From VXYL01 sp963422285 (GTDB lineage: Bacteria; Pseudomonadota; Gammaproteobacteria; Pseudomonadales; Azotimanducaceae): 64,000 bases of DNA. The translations under genes and the position numbers were made by a program. Under the pieces are notes generated by a model. The model made no database searches. It was not told where the DNA came from and saw only the letters and a list, made by a program, of their open reading frames with translations. The DNA is taken from assembly GCA_963422285.2 (NCBI GenBank), contig OY729419.2, positions 1,550,001 to 1,614,000 of the forward strand, written 5' to 3'. Of this stretch, positions 27,261-36,123 are shown piece by piece. The first letter of the stretch is position 1. The number at the start of each line of letters is the position of its first letter.

Positions 27261-28700
27261 CTACCGCGCTTTGACCAAGCGGTCGAAGACGGCTTCGCCG
27301 CCGCGGTCGCGCCGGCCGAGCACGACGATCACCAAGCTGGCCGCGACGAACGCCGGTACCATCTCGTAGAGATCGAAGAGGCCACCCGTCAACTGGCGCC
27401 AGACCACGGTGACCACGGCACCGGTGAGCATGCCCGCTACCACGCCGGCCTCGGTGGCGCGTCGCCAGAACAGGCAGGCCAGCACCACTGGCCCAAAGCT
27501 CGCGCCAAGACCGGCCCAGGCGTAGGCCACCAGCCCCAGCACCTGACTTTCCGGATCCAGCGCGATCAGTCCTGCAGCTACCGCCATCGCCATCACGGTG
27601 ATGCGGCTAAGCGGCAGCAGGCGGCTGTCGAGGTCCTTCGCCCGGACATCGGAAGAGGAACCCTCCTGCCCGCCGAGCCGCTCCCACAACGGCCGCACAA
27701 CATCTTCCACCAGAGCGGTGGACGCCACTAGGAGTTGCGAATCGACGGTGCTCATCACCGCGGCCAGGATGCCGGCGACGACGATGCCAGCCAGCCACGG
27801 TGCCAGCAACTCGCCAGCCAAGGCAATGAACACGGTTTCCGGGTCGGCCAAGCCTTCGGCCCCGAAATAGTCGTGGCCAGCAACGCCGACGGCCACCGCC
27901 GCGGTAGCGGAGACCACCATCCAGGCGAGGTTGACCCGTCGCGCCCGAGGCACCGAACGGGTGCTGTCGATGGCCATGAAGCGGGCCAGGATGTGGGGTT
28001 GGCCGAAGTAGCCCAGCCCCCAGGCAAGGGCGCTGATCACGGCCAGCGCCCCCATTGCCGGCAGCCTCTCCGCCTTCACCACTTCGTCGGCGTGGGCGAA
28101 CGCCAGCGCGGCCACCGCGATCAGCCCTGCCATCATCAACAGCGCTTGGAAGAAATCCGTCCAGCTGACCGCCAGAAAACCGCCCAGCGCCGTGTAGACC
28201 AGCACTATGGCGACGCCGATCGCCAGCGCCAGTTCGTAGTCCAGGCCCAAGGTCTGCTCGAAGAGCTTGGCCCCGGCGACGAAGCTGGCCGCGGTGTAGA
28301 CGGCGAAGAAGAACAGCACCAGCAGGGTCGCCACGACATCCGGCAGCCGCGTCTTCGCCTGCACCCGGCGGGCGAAGAACTGCGGCAGCGTCACGGCACT
28401 GTCCAGTCGCTCGGTGAATTCCCGCAGTCGCGGCGCCACCAGTCGCCAGCTCGCCCAGGCGCCGCACACCAGACCGACCACGATCCAACCCTCGCCGATG
28501 CCCGAGACGAACACCGCGCCCGGCAGGCCGAGCAGCAGCCAGCCGCTCATGTCCGACGCGCCCGCGGAGAGCCCTGCCACCGGCGCGGACAGGGAGCGTC
28601 CGCCGATGGCGTAGTCGCCGGCCGTCTTCGTGCGCCTGAGCGCGTAGGCACCGATCGCCGCCACTACGGCCAGGTAGCCGAGAAAGCCGACAATCATCAT
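27261..28700 (-). CDS. Sodium:solute symporter (PutP-like)
   Basis: A 479-residue inner-membrane protein with about 13 helices. RRTKTAGDYAIGGRSLSAPVAGLSAGASDMSGW is the family N-terminal segment including sodium-site residues, and YTALGGFLAVSWTDFFQALLM and AGILAAVMSTVDSQLL are conserved further on. It is closest in style to Na+/proline symporters; the substrate is unproven. The start is the ATG at 28700 (MMIVGFLGYLAVVAAIGAYAL), which begins directly with the first helix; longer readings to 28883 add a hydrophilic stretch and are less likely. Confidence 0.88.
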   Translation of the reverse strand: MMIVGFLGYLAVVAAIGAYALRRTKTAGDYAIGGRSLSAPVAGLSAGASDMSGWLLLGLPGAVFVSGIGEGWIVVGLVCGAWASWRLVAPRLREFTERLDSAVTLPQFFARRVQAKTRLPDVVATLLVLFFFAVYTAASFVAGAKLFEQTLGLDYELALAIGVAIVLVYTALGGFLAVSWTDFFQALLMMAGLIAVAALAFAHADEVVKAERLPAMGALAVISALAWGLGYFGQPHILARFMAIDSTRSVPRARRVNLAWMVVSATAAVAVGVAGHDYFGAEGLADPETVFIALAGELLAPWLAGIVVAGILAAVMSTVDSQLLVASTALVEDVVRPLWERLGGQEGSSSDVRAKDLDSRLLPLSRITVMAMAVAAGLIALDPESQVLGLVAYAWAGLGASFGPVVLACLFWRRATEAGVVAGMLTGAVVTVVWRQLTGGLFDLYEMVPAFVAASLVIVVLGRRDRGGEAVFDRLVKAR

Positions 28701-28894
28701 CGACGCGACCGCTACGCGGTCGCCCCCGATTCCGCCGACGCGCAATCGCACTCCCGGGACGAAGGGGCGCTGGCGAGCAAGCAACAGCACTGATCCCAGG
28801 CTGGCGGCCCAAGCGAGGGGGGCATCGTCGGCTTCAGCATCCAAACAGCAGCCCATTGGGTCGAAGCGATAGTTTACTGGCACAATGCGCGGTC

Positions 28895-29821
28895 ATGAAA
28901 GCGGCGTGTGCAAGCGGGAACGCCGGCGAGCTGACCGGGCTCGGGCGGGAACTCGCCCGGCGCCTGCTGGCGATTCTGCCGGGACGCGATGCCGTGGACT
29001 GGGGCCGGCATCGCGCGGTGCGCTGGCGCACCGGACCCTTCGGCGGCGAGCTGACGCCCCTGAGCCAGCTCGACACCATCGAGCTTGACGATCTGCTGGG
29101 CATCGACGATCAGAAGCGGCAGCTGATCGTCAACACCGAGCAGTTCGTCCACGGCCACCCGGCGAACAACGCCCTACTTTGGGGGGCTCGGGGCACCGGC
29201 AAATCGTCGCTGATCCACGCCCTGCTGAACCGCTACGCGAAGAACGGCCTGCGGCTGGTGGAAGTGGACAAGCAGGCGCTATGCGACATCGCCGTCATCG
29301 CGCAGCGCCTGGAGGGGAATCCGTACCGCTTCCTGCTGGTCTGCGACGACCTCTCCTTCGAGGCCGACGACGCCTCCTACAAAGCGCTCAAGAGCGCCTT
29401 GGAAGGGTCGGCGTTCACCCAGGCGGCGAACGTGCTCATCTATGCCACATCCAACCGCCGCCACCTGCTGCCGGAGCATATGGCCGACAACGCCGCTGCC
29501 ACGCACCGGGCCGGCGAACTGCACGAGAGCGAGGCCGTGGAAGAGAAGATATCCCTCTCCGACCGCTTCGGCCTGTGGCTGTCGTTCTACCCGTTCCGGC
29601 AGGACGAGTATCTGCAAGCGGCACGGTACTGGCTCGAGCGCCTAGCCGCTGTCCACGGCATCGGCCAAGCCTGGAACGAAGACGCCCGCAAGGCCGCGCT
29701 CCGGTGGGCGCTGGCGCGCGGGGTGCGCAGCGGGCGCACGGCGTTCCACTTCGCCAAGCAGCGCATCGGCGCAGCGCTGCTCGAGATGGACGGCCAAGAC
29801 CCTGCCCGACTTGGCGGGTAG
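28895..29821 (+). CDS. DUF815 AAA-type ATPase
   Basis: A 308-residue soluble ATPase. Walker A is LWGARGTGKSSLI, Walker B is FLLVCDDLSFE, and sensor 1 is NVLIYATSNRRHLLP. DRFGLWLSFYPFRQDEYL and SGRTAFHFAKQ are DUF815 family marks. Function is not established. It starts at ATG 28895 (MKAACASGNAG) and lies divergent from the symporter. Confidence 0.87.
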   Translation: MKAACASGNAGELTGLGRELARRLLAILPGRDAVDWGRHRAVRWRTGPFGGELTPLSQLDTIELDDLLGIDDQKRQLIVNTEQFVHGHPANNALLWGARGTGKSSLIHALLNRYAKNGLRLVEVDKQALCDIAVIAQRLEGNPYRFLLVCDDLSFEADDASYKALKSALEGSAFTQAANVLIYATSNRRHLLPEHMADNAAATHRAGELHESEAVEEKISLSDRFGLWLSFYPFRQDEYLQAARYWLERLAAVHGIGQAWNEDARKAALRWALARGVRSGRTAFHFAKQRIGAALLEMDGQDPARLGG

Positions 29822-30049
29822 CGATACTGGGAAGCCCGCCGGCGGCTCGGATTCGGTCGGCCTGGGCGATGCCAGTCTGCTGCAATGCGATGGCTTCAGC
29901 TGGACAGGTACGAGTGAATGCGGCCGGCTCGCCTGCTTGCCGAGCACCACGCCAAACCGGGACCGCGCCGTCGCGGCGGCAATGTCCTACATCGATTCGA
30001 GCCGTCGTCCTGCATACATCCGGTTCCCGCGCGCCTCCCGTGCCGCCAT

Positions 30050-30765
30050 ATGGAACACGACGCCGCCCACAAGCTCCTCCACGCCCTCCCCGACACCATC
30101 GCCGACCTGCTCCGCCTCGTCGCCGCCGACTGGGTCGACGAGCTGGACCTGGGCACCCTTGAACGGGCCTCGTCGGAGTACGTCGACGAAGACCTCCTGC
30201 AGCGGATCGGCGGCATGGTCTGGCGGGTCCGCTTCCGCCGCGGCCGTCTGAAGGACGGCGCGCGCCCTATCTTCTGCTGCTGATCGAGTTCCAGCCCACC
30301 GCGAACCGGCGCATGGCGCGGCGACGCCGGAGGGCGGCGAGACGCGGCGGCGGACACTGCACGCCTGGGCGCGGGAGGTGTGGTCGGTTCTGGCGGCGGG
30401 CGAGTCGTCGCCGAGCTTCGAGGAGTTGGAGGAAGGAGACGAGATGGACGCGGCGATGGAGAGTCGGGTGCGGGAATGGACGACGGAACGACTCGAGCAG
30501 GGCCGGGCCGAAGGCCAAGCGGAGGGTATCGAACGAGGCCGGGCCGAGGAACGGGCACTGCTCCGCAGCCAAGCCGCGCCGAAGTTCGGGGTGGGCACAG
30601 CCGAGCGGTTCTCGGCGCTGCTGGCCGAGCTGGCGACACCGGAGGGAGGCGACGCGGGAGGCCGGTGCCTGGATCATCGAATGCGAGACCGGCACCGAAC
30701 TGCTCGACCGCATGCGCGGCGCGGCGGGCCGAGGCGGCAACGGCGCGTTCCCGACCGGAGGCGAC
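30050..30765 (+). pseudogene. Rpn/DUF4351-type nuclease relic
   Basis: A decayed member of the Rpn (recombination-promoting PD-(D/E)XK nuclease) family. The ATG at 30050 opens a normal N-terminus (HDAAHKLLHALPDTIADLLR, YVDEDLLQRIGGMVWRVRF). The frame changes near 30280 and again reads LLLIEFQPTANRRM, including the catalytic-core FQ, but the middle of the nuclease domain is missing. The C-terminal helices (SFEELEEGDEMDAAMESRVREW, KFGVGTAERFSALLAEL) and the terminal WIIECETGTELLDRM are in further frames. Non-functional. Confidence 0.72.
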
Positions 30766-31338
30766 CGCTAGCGCTGGCGGGTTGCCGGGCCTGCCGTACG
30801 GCAGGAGCAATTTGGCGATCGTCTGCCGGCGCGGACCAGCTCTCCGCTGCTGGCGTCGTCAAGTCCGTCCTCTGCGAGTTCGTGTTCGGCCGCGGCCCGA
30901 GGCTGCCCAATACGCTGTCGGCCTCTTGACGGCCGCCACCGGCACAATCCTTGCTGCCAGTGGTTGCGTCGCCGCCAGCCGCGATCACTCGCCGCACCCC
31001 GTCGGTTGCGCATCGTCGAAGGCGATCTCGACTTCGGTGGGCGCGGAGCCATCTTGCTTAATTCCGTGGCGGCGAGAAAATCTTTCGCGATGGTTGCTTT
31101 GCCGAATCGCCCGGTGGCGCAAACTTCTCCTGCCATCCATTGCACGACCGTCTCGGCCTCGTCCGGCATCGACACCGAGCCCGTAGGCGGCGGCTCGGTT
31201 TGAAATGAGATATCCCATGCCACTGCACATAATTGCATACTGCATATAGTGTCCCATAGCGACCCGTTCATCCGTATTTAGCGGATGCATGGGCCCAATA
31301 GGGCATCAAACTAGGCCACCCCCAGCGCGGACAGTGTG
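30766..31338. other. Intergenic region upstream of tRNA-Glu
   Basis: About 570 bases. Nothing recognisable as a gene on either strand. It includes locally AT-richer sequence around 31200-31320 before the tRNA promoter. Confidence 0.5.
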
Positions 31339-31367
31339 TTGCAGTACGCCGAACAAGCCCCTAGAAT
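31339..31367 (+). promoter_or_regulatory. tRNA-Glu promoter
   Basis: TTGCAG (31339-31344), a 17-base spacer and TAGAAT (31362-31367), ending 17 bases before the tRNA. Good sigma-70 geometry. Confidence 0.6.
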
Positions 31368-31384
31368 GCGCGGCCTTCGCTTAT

Positions 31385-31460
31385 GTCCCCTTCGTCTAGT
31401 GGCCTAGGACTTCGGGTTTTCATCCCGGCAACAGGGGTTCGACTCCCCTAGGGGACGCCA
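31385..31460 (+). tRNA. tRNA-Glu (anticodon TTC)
   Basis: A 76-base tRNA with encoded CCA. The acceptor stem GTCCCCT pairs with AGGGGAC. The anticodon loop TTTTCAT places TTC at 34-36 between TCGGG and CCCGG, and the T arm is CAGGGGTTCGACTCCCCT (GGTTCGA loop). All tRNA landmarks are in place. Confidence 0.96.
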
Positions 31461-31584
31461 CTTTCCACGCCTGTCGCGTCTGTAGTTGGGCAAACCGCTT
31501 GCAACGTTTTTGCGACAATGCCAACGCACGGGATGCTTCCCGCGTCGGTATAACGGAGTTCTTCGCAACCAAGAGGACGTGCCA

Positions 31585-32568
31585 ATGAGTATCCGCGCAG
31601 CCGCCACGCCGACCGGCGACGGCCCCGTCATCGAGGCCAAGGGGCTCGGCCATACCTACAAGGGCGGCCACACCGCCTTGGACGGTGTCGACCTCGCGCT
31701 TGGCACCGGCCTATTCGGGCTGCTTGGACCCAACGGCGCCGGCAAGAGCACTCTCATGCGCATCATCTGCACGTTGCTGGTGCCGAGCCGCGGCACGGTG
31801 ACGGTGTGCGGCCGCGACGTCACCGTGCAGCGCCGGGAGGTGCGCGAGCGGATCGGCTATCTGCCCCAGGAGTTCGGTGCCTGGCGCCATCATCGCACCG
31901 AGGAGGTGTTGGACACCCTGGCGCGACTGTCGGGCATGTCCGACAAGCGCCAGCGCCGGGCCCGGGTGGCCGAAACGCTGGAGATGGTGGGCCTCGCCGA
32001 CGTCGCCGACCGCAAGGTGAAGAAGCTGTCGGGCGGCATGGTGCGGCGTCTCGGCGTCGCTCAGGCGCTGGTGCATGAACCGCAGGTGCTGATCGTGGAC
32101 GAACCCACCGTCGGCTTGGACCCCGAGGAGCGCATGCGCTTCCGCCAAGTGATGGCCCGCCTGGGCCGCGACCGCACCGTCCTGCTTTCCACTCACATCG
32201 TCGCCGACTTGGGCGGCGGCTGCCAGGAGATGGCGCTGCTCGATGACGGCCGCATCGTCTTCCAAGGATCGCCGCCGGAGTTGCTCCGCCAAGCCGGCGG
32301 GCGGGTGTTCGAGTTGACCGCGGATGCCGCCGCGGCAGAACGGGTCGAGGCCGACTTCGAGATCGTCTCGCGCACCGCTTCCAGCAACGGCGTGACGCTG
32401 CGCGGCGTTACCGCCAACGGCCTGCCGGCGGCAGCGACGGCCGTCGAATCGCCGACGCTGGAAGAAGGCTACCTCGCCTTCATGGCCGCTCGAGGGCGGT
32501 CGGAAGCGGCACGTCAGGAACAGGAAACGCTTGGCGCTGCCAGCGCCGCGGACGCAAGCGCCGCCTAG
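31585..32568 (+). CDS. ABC transporter ATP-binding protein
   Basis: A 327-residue ATPase of an ABC-2-type exporter. All motifs are intact: Walker A GLLGPNGAGKSTLM, Q-loop YLPQEFG, signature KKLSGGMVRRLG, Walker B VLIVDEPTVGLDP, H-loop LLSTHIVADLGGG. The C-terminus extends to TLEEGYLAFMAARG. AAGAGGA precedes the ATG. It is followed by two giant permease/peptidase-like proteins and must energise them. The ATPase closely resembles the ATPase domain fused to the RND permease at 46935-51758 (VDEPTVGLDP.ER.RFR, GR.VF.G.P). Confidence 0.93.
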   Translation: MSIRAAATPTGDGPVIEAKGLGHTYKGGHTALDGVDLALGTGLFGLLGPNGAGKSTLMRIICTLLVPSRGTVTVCGRDVTVQRREVRERIGYLPQEFGAWRHHRTEEVLDTLARLSGMSDKRQRRARVAETLEMVGLADVADRKVKKLSGGMVRRLGVAQALVHEPQVLIVDEPTVGLDPEERMRFRQVMARLGRDRTVLLSTHIVADLGGGCQEMALLDDGRIVFQGSPPELLRQAGGRVFELTADAAAAERVEADFEIVSRTASSNGVTLRGVTANGLPAAATAVESPTLEEGYLAFMAARGRSEAARQEQETLGAASAADASAA

Positions 32569-32642
32569 CGGGGCCGGCGTTTCGGATACGCAAGCATGGC
32601 CGGCTGCACCCCGGAACCTGGATTGTTGGCCAATCTCTTCTC

Positions 32643-35600
32643 GTGTCGAGAAAACCAGTGCGGTTCTCCTGGCTGCTAGCCGCCGCCAGCGCGGAAATGC
32701 GGACGGCGTGTCGGCAGACGCGCACTTGGCTAGGCATCGTTTTGGTGCTGGGCTTCTCCCTCATCGTATGGATCAACGTCAATCTGGATGCGCCCCCACC
32801 TCTGCCCACCCTGTCTTCGGTGCCCAGGTTCCTGATCGTCGAGATCAGTCTGCCATTGACCCTGATGCTGCTGGTCGGCATCGTCTTTCTCGCCTTCGAT
32901 GTCCGTGGTCGGGACCAGCGCGAACGCATCGCCGACGTGCTCGATGCACGTCCGATCTCGAATCTCGAATTGCTGTGCGGTCGGCTCGTCAGCGTAGTCG
33001 CCTTGGCTTGGCTGCCTTTGGCGCTCTTCGCCCTCCTGGCGCAGACGTTGGGCCTGCTGGTCGGCGAGCTTGTCCCGGAAACCCAGGTGGAACCCATGGA
33101 GTGGCGATCCCTGGCGGCGTTCCTGCTGCTGAGCGCACTGCCGCTGTTCGTTCTCTGGGGTTCGTTCGTGGTGCTTCTGGCGGTGCTCTTTCGCAATCGG
33201 CTCGCTGTCGCTCTGATTGCCCTGGCGGCGATCGGGGCCTGGTTCTGGAGCATCGGCTCGGCGCCAGCGCATCTGATTTCCGTCGTTGCCAGCCAATCTC
33301 TCTACGCCTCGGATGTGATGCCGCGATTTGCCGAAGCACAGACGCTCATCCATCGAGCCGCCTTGCTGCTCGTTGCCGGCGGCCTCCTCGTTGCCGCCGC
33401 AGCGGCTCATGTGCGCCGGGACGACGGGGCGCGTCCGCGCCGTTTCGCCATAGCCGCAGCACTGCTCGCCGCGGGTTGCGGGGGTATCGCAGTGGCGGTG
33501 CTTGCTGCCGTGGCGGATGTCGAGCTGCGCCGCCACTGGCTGGCGGCACACCAAGCCGCAGCCTTAAGCGACAGCATGCAGGGCGACATCGAGCGCTTGC
33601 GCGGCACGGTGCGGATCGTACCCGGCGAGCGGTTGGCGATCGATGTCGATGTGCTATTGCGAGGCGCCGATGCCGAGTCGCTGGTCTTCAGCTTCAACCC
33701 CGGCATGACAGTCGAAGAAGTGCAGATCGACGGCGATGCCGACGTGCGGTTTCGGCACCAGGACGGTCTGTTGAGCGTGACGCTGCCGGCTCGATCCAGC
33801 GTGGAAGATGCCGAGCGGATACGGCTCTCGTTGCGGGCCAGCGGCATTCCGGACTCGCGCTTCGGCTATCTGGATAGCGCTACCGACGACGTCAATCCCT
33901 TGATCCTCGGCACCAAGGCGTCCATCTTCCAGCACGACTATGTGGCGCTCATGCCCGGAGCGCATTGGCTGCCGAGCAGGGTGGAGATCGGCGGCCCTGG
34001 AAGGCGCGATTTCTTTGCGGTGAATCTGGAAGTAGAAGTGCCAGCCGGGTGGCTGGTGGCCGGCCCTGGCCAGCGGCGGGAAGTGGCCGCTCGAGATGGG
34101 ATGCGCCCGGCCACGACGCGATATCGCTTCCACCCCGAGGCGCCCGTGCCGGCCGTGGCCTTGCTCGCTTCGCGGTTCGAGCGCCTCGCCATGACGGTGG
34201 CCGATGTCGAGTTGGAGCTGCTCGTCCATGCCAGGCATCTCGACAACGTCGCCTACTTTGCCGATGCCGTTCCCGAACTGGCGCGTCGTCTCGACGAGCG
34301 GTTCGCGGATGCCGCTGGCCTCGGCCTCGGCTATCCCTACGGCGGCTTGAGCATGGTCGAGACCCCCGCCGGCTTGCGAACCTACGGCGGCGGCTGGCGC
34401 ATGGACACGGTGCAATCCCTTCCCGGCATCCTGCTGCTCGACGAGCGCAGCCTGCCCAGTGCGCGGTTGCAACGCCACTTCCAGGATCCTGAACAGTACG
34501 CCGATCGCGATCAGGACGCTGCCGCGGCCAAGGTCGATGCCCTGGAACACTACTTCGAGTCGGATTTCACTGGCGGCAACCCCTTCCAGGGGGTGTCGCG
34601 CAACTTCCTGCCTTTCCAGACCGGCGCCGTTGGCGAAGGAATGGCGGCAGTGGCGCTGGAGTTCGTCGTGGGCGAACTCGTGAATCTGCTCCTGACGGAC
34701 AGAGGCGGGTACTTCTCGGCGTACGTGTTCTCTACCGGCTTTGGTTCCGACAAGAATCGCTGGCTGCTGACGTCGGCTGTCGAAGGTCTCTCGCCCGGTG
34801 CTTCCGTGGCAGCGCTTGATGCGGTGGCCAACCGTCCTTCCGTCTGGGACCGCGCCTTGGGCACCTCGTTGGCCAAGCTCGATCCGCAGCGGGATCCGTC
34901 CCAGGCATTGAACGTGCTGAGCTTCAAGGGCCGCGCCGTGGCTCGCTCCATTCTCGACGCTCTGGGACGGCAACGGACCGCAGCGCTGCTGGCGGAACTG
35001 CGCCGGCACCATGTCGGCGGCCACTTCGACTGGCACGACTTCAACGCTGCGGCACAGCGCATCGGCGTGAATCTGGCAGCCCTGGTCGGCGACTGGCTGC
35101 ACGACGAGGCGCTGCCCGGCTTTCTGGCGTCGCCGGCGACCCTCGTGCGCTTGACGGACGGCCCGCACGGCCGACCTCGCTATCAGACGCGGCTGCACAT
35201 CCGCAACGGCGAAGGCACCCCAGGTCTGCTGCGGCTGGGCTACGCCCTCGACAAGCGGGATGTTCGCCGCGGCAACAGGCGCAACAGCGACCCCATTCGC
35301 ATCGATGGACACGCTGCCGTGGAGGTGGGCCTGGTGACTGCGCAGCCGCCGATCGAGCTGTGGGTGCAACCCTACTTGTCGCTGAACCGACGCGATGTGC
35401 GTCTCGCTTTGCCGGCGGTGGATGCGGCCGGGCGCCATGCCGGCGAACCGCTGGCCGGCGTCGTGCCGAGCGCTTGGCGGCCGCGCCGAGACGACGCCAT
35501 CGTGGTAGACGACCTGGATCCGGGCTTCTCCGTCGAACGCGACAGCGCGGAAAACGGTCTGCGCTTGGGCGGCTTGGGCTTGCGCGGCCTGGGCACGGTG

Positions 35601-36110
35601 TTTCTGCTGCCAGCGGATATGGACCAGGGGCTGCCCGAATACTCGGATTTCGCCACCACCGCCCAGGGTACGTGGACGCGCCAGGAACTGCCCTTGAGCT
35701 GGGGCAGATACCGCCACACCGTGGCTAGGGCAGCGGCCGGCGACGGCCTCGAGCGAGCCGTGTTCGCCGCCGAACTGCCGGCGACAGGGCGCTGGCGGTT
35801 GGGCTATCATATGCCGCCTCCCCCTCCGTCCGAACGGGAATCCGGCTTTGCCTTTGTCCAAGGCGACTACGATTTGCGGCTTGAAGTGGGAGCGGGCCGG
35901 CGGGTGCGAACAGTGGAGTTCGACGCCGCCGCAGCGGCAGTCGGCTGGAACGATCTCGGCGCGTTCGATCTGCCCGCCGGCAGCGTTCGCCTGCTGGTGT
36001 CCAACGGCACCGCTGGCGACCTCGTGCTGGCGGACGCCATCCGTTGGCGAGCGGAGAACGTGACAGGCTTGATGGCGGGCGACTTCCCTCGCCCCGCCCA
36101 GGGACCGTAG
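32643..36110 (+). CDS. ABC-2-type permease fused to M1-peptidase-like and golvesin-like domains (paralogue 1)
   Basis: A 1155-residue protein. Residues about 1-310 are membrane helices of ABC-2 type (FLAFDVRGRDQRERIADVLDARPISN is the cytosolic loop). Residues about 330-860 resemble M1 aminopeptidases as found in annotated permease/M1 proteins, but at the expected zinc site near residues 677-681 it reads VGELVN, so both His ligands of HExxH are lost. A conserved segment (VVDDLDPGFSVERDSAENGLRLGG) leads to a C-terminal domain (about 1020-1145) with golvesin C-terminal-like pattern (GRYRHTVARA, AELPATGRWRLGYH, GWNDLGAFDLPAG, DLVLADAIRWR). GTG start at 32643; no clear ribosome site. Function unknown. 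Confidence 0.78.
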   Translation: MSRKPVRFSWLLAAASAEMRTACRQTRTWLGIVLVLGFSLIVWINVNLDAPPPLPTLSSVPRFLIVEISLPLTLMLLVGIVFLAFDVRGRDQRERIADVLDARPISNLELLCGRLVSVVALAWLPLALFALLAQTLGLLVGELVPETQVEPMEWRSLAAFLLLSALPLFVLWGSFVVLLAVLFRNRLAVALIALAAIGAWFWSIGSAPAHLISVVASQSLYASDVMPRFAEAQTLIHRAALLLVAGGLLVAAAAAHVRRDDGARPRRFAIAAALLAAGCGGIAVAVLAAVADVELRRHWLAAHQAAALSDSMQGDIERLRGTVRIVPGERLAIDVDVLLRGADAESLVFSFNPGMTVEEVQIDGDADVRFRHQDGLLSVTLPARSSVEDAERIRLSLRASGIPDSRFGYLDSATDDVNPLILGTKASIFQHDYVALMPGAHWLPSRVEIGGPGRRDFFAVNLEVEVPAGWLVAGPGQRREVAARDGMRPATTRYRFHPEAPVPAVALLASRFERLAMTVADVELELLVHARHLDNVAYFADAVPELARRLDERFADAAGLGLGYPYGGLSMVETPAGLRTYGGGWRMDTVQSLPGILLLDERSLPSARLQRHFQDPEQYADRDQDAAAAKVDALEHYFESDFTGGNPFQGVSRNFLPFQTGAVGEGMAAVALEFVVGELVNLLLTDRGGYFSAYVFSTGFGSDKNRWLLTSAVEGLSPGASVAALDAVANRPSVWDRALGTSLAKLDPQRDPSQALNVLSFKGRAVARSILDALGRQRTAALLAELRRHHVGGHFDWHDFNAAAQRIGVNLAALVGDWLHDEALPGFLASPATLVRLTDGPHGRPRYQTRLHIRNGEGTPGLLRLGYALDKRDVRRGNRRNSDPIRIDGHAAVEVGLVTAQPPIELWVQPYLSLNRRDVRLALPAVDAAGRHAGEPLAGVVPSAWRPRRDDAIVVDDLDPGFSVERDSAENGLRLGGLGLRGLGTVFLLPADMDQGLPEYSDFATTAQGTWTRQELPLSWGRYRHTVARAAAGDGLERAVFAAELPATGRWRLGYHMPPPPPSERESGFAFVQGDYDLRLEVGAGRRVRTVEFDAAAAAVGWNDLGAFDLPAGSVRLLVSNGTAGDLVLADAIRWRAENVTGLMAGDFPRPAQGP

Positions 36111-36123
36111 CGCAGGAGCAGGC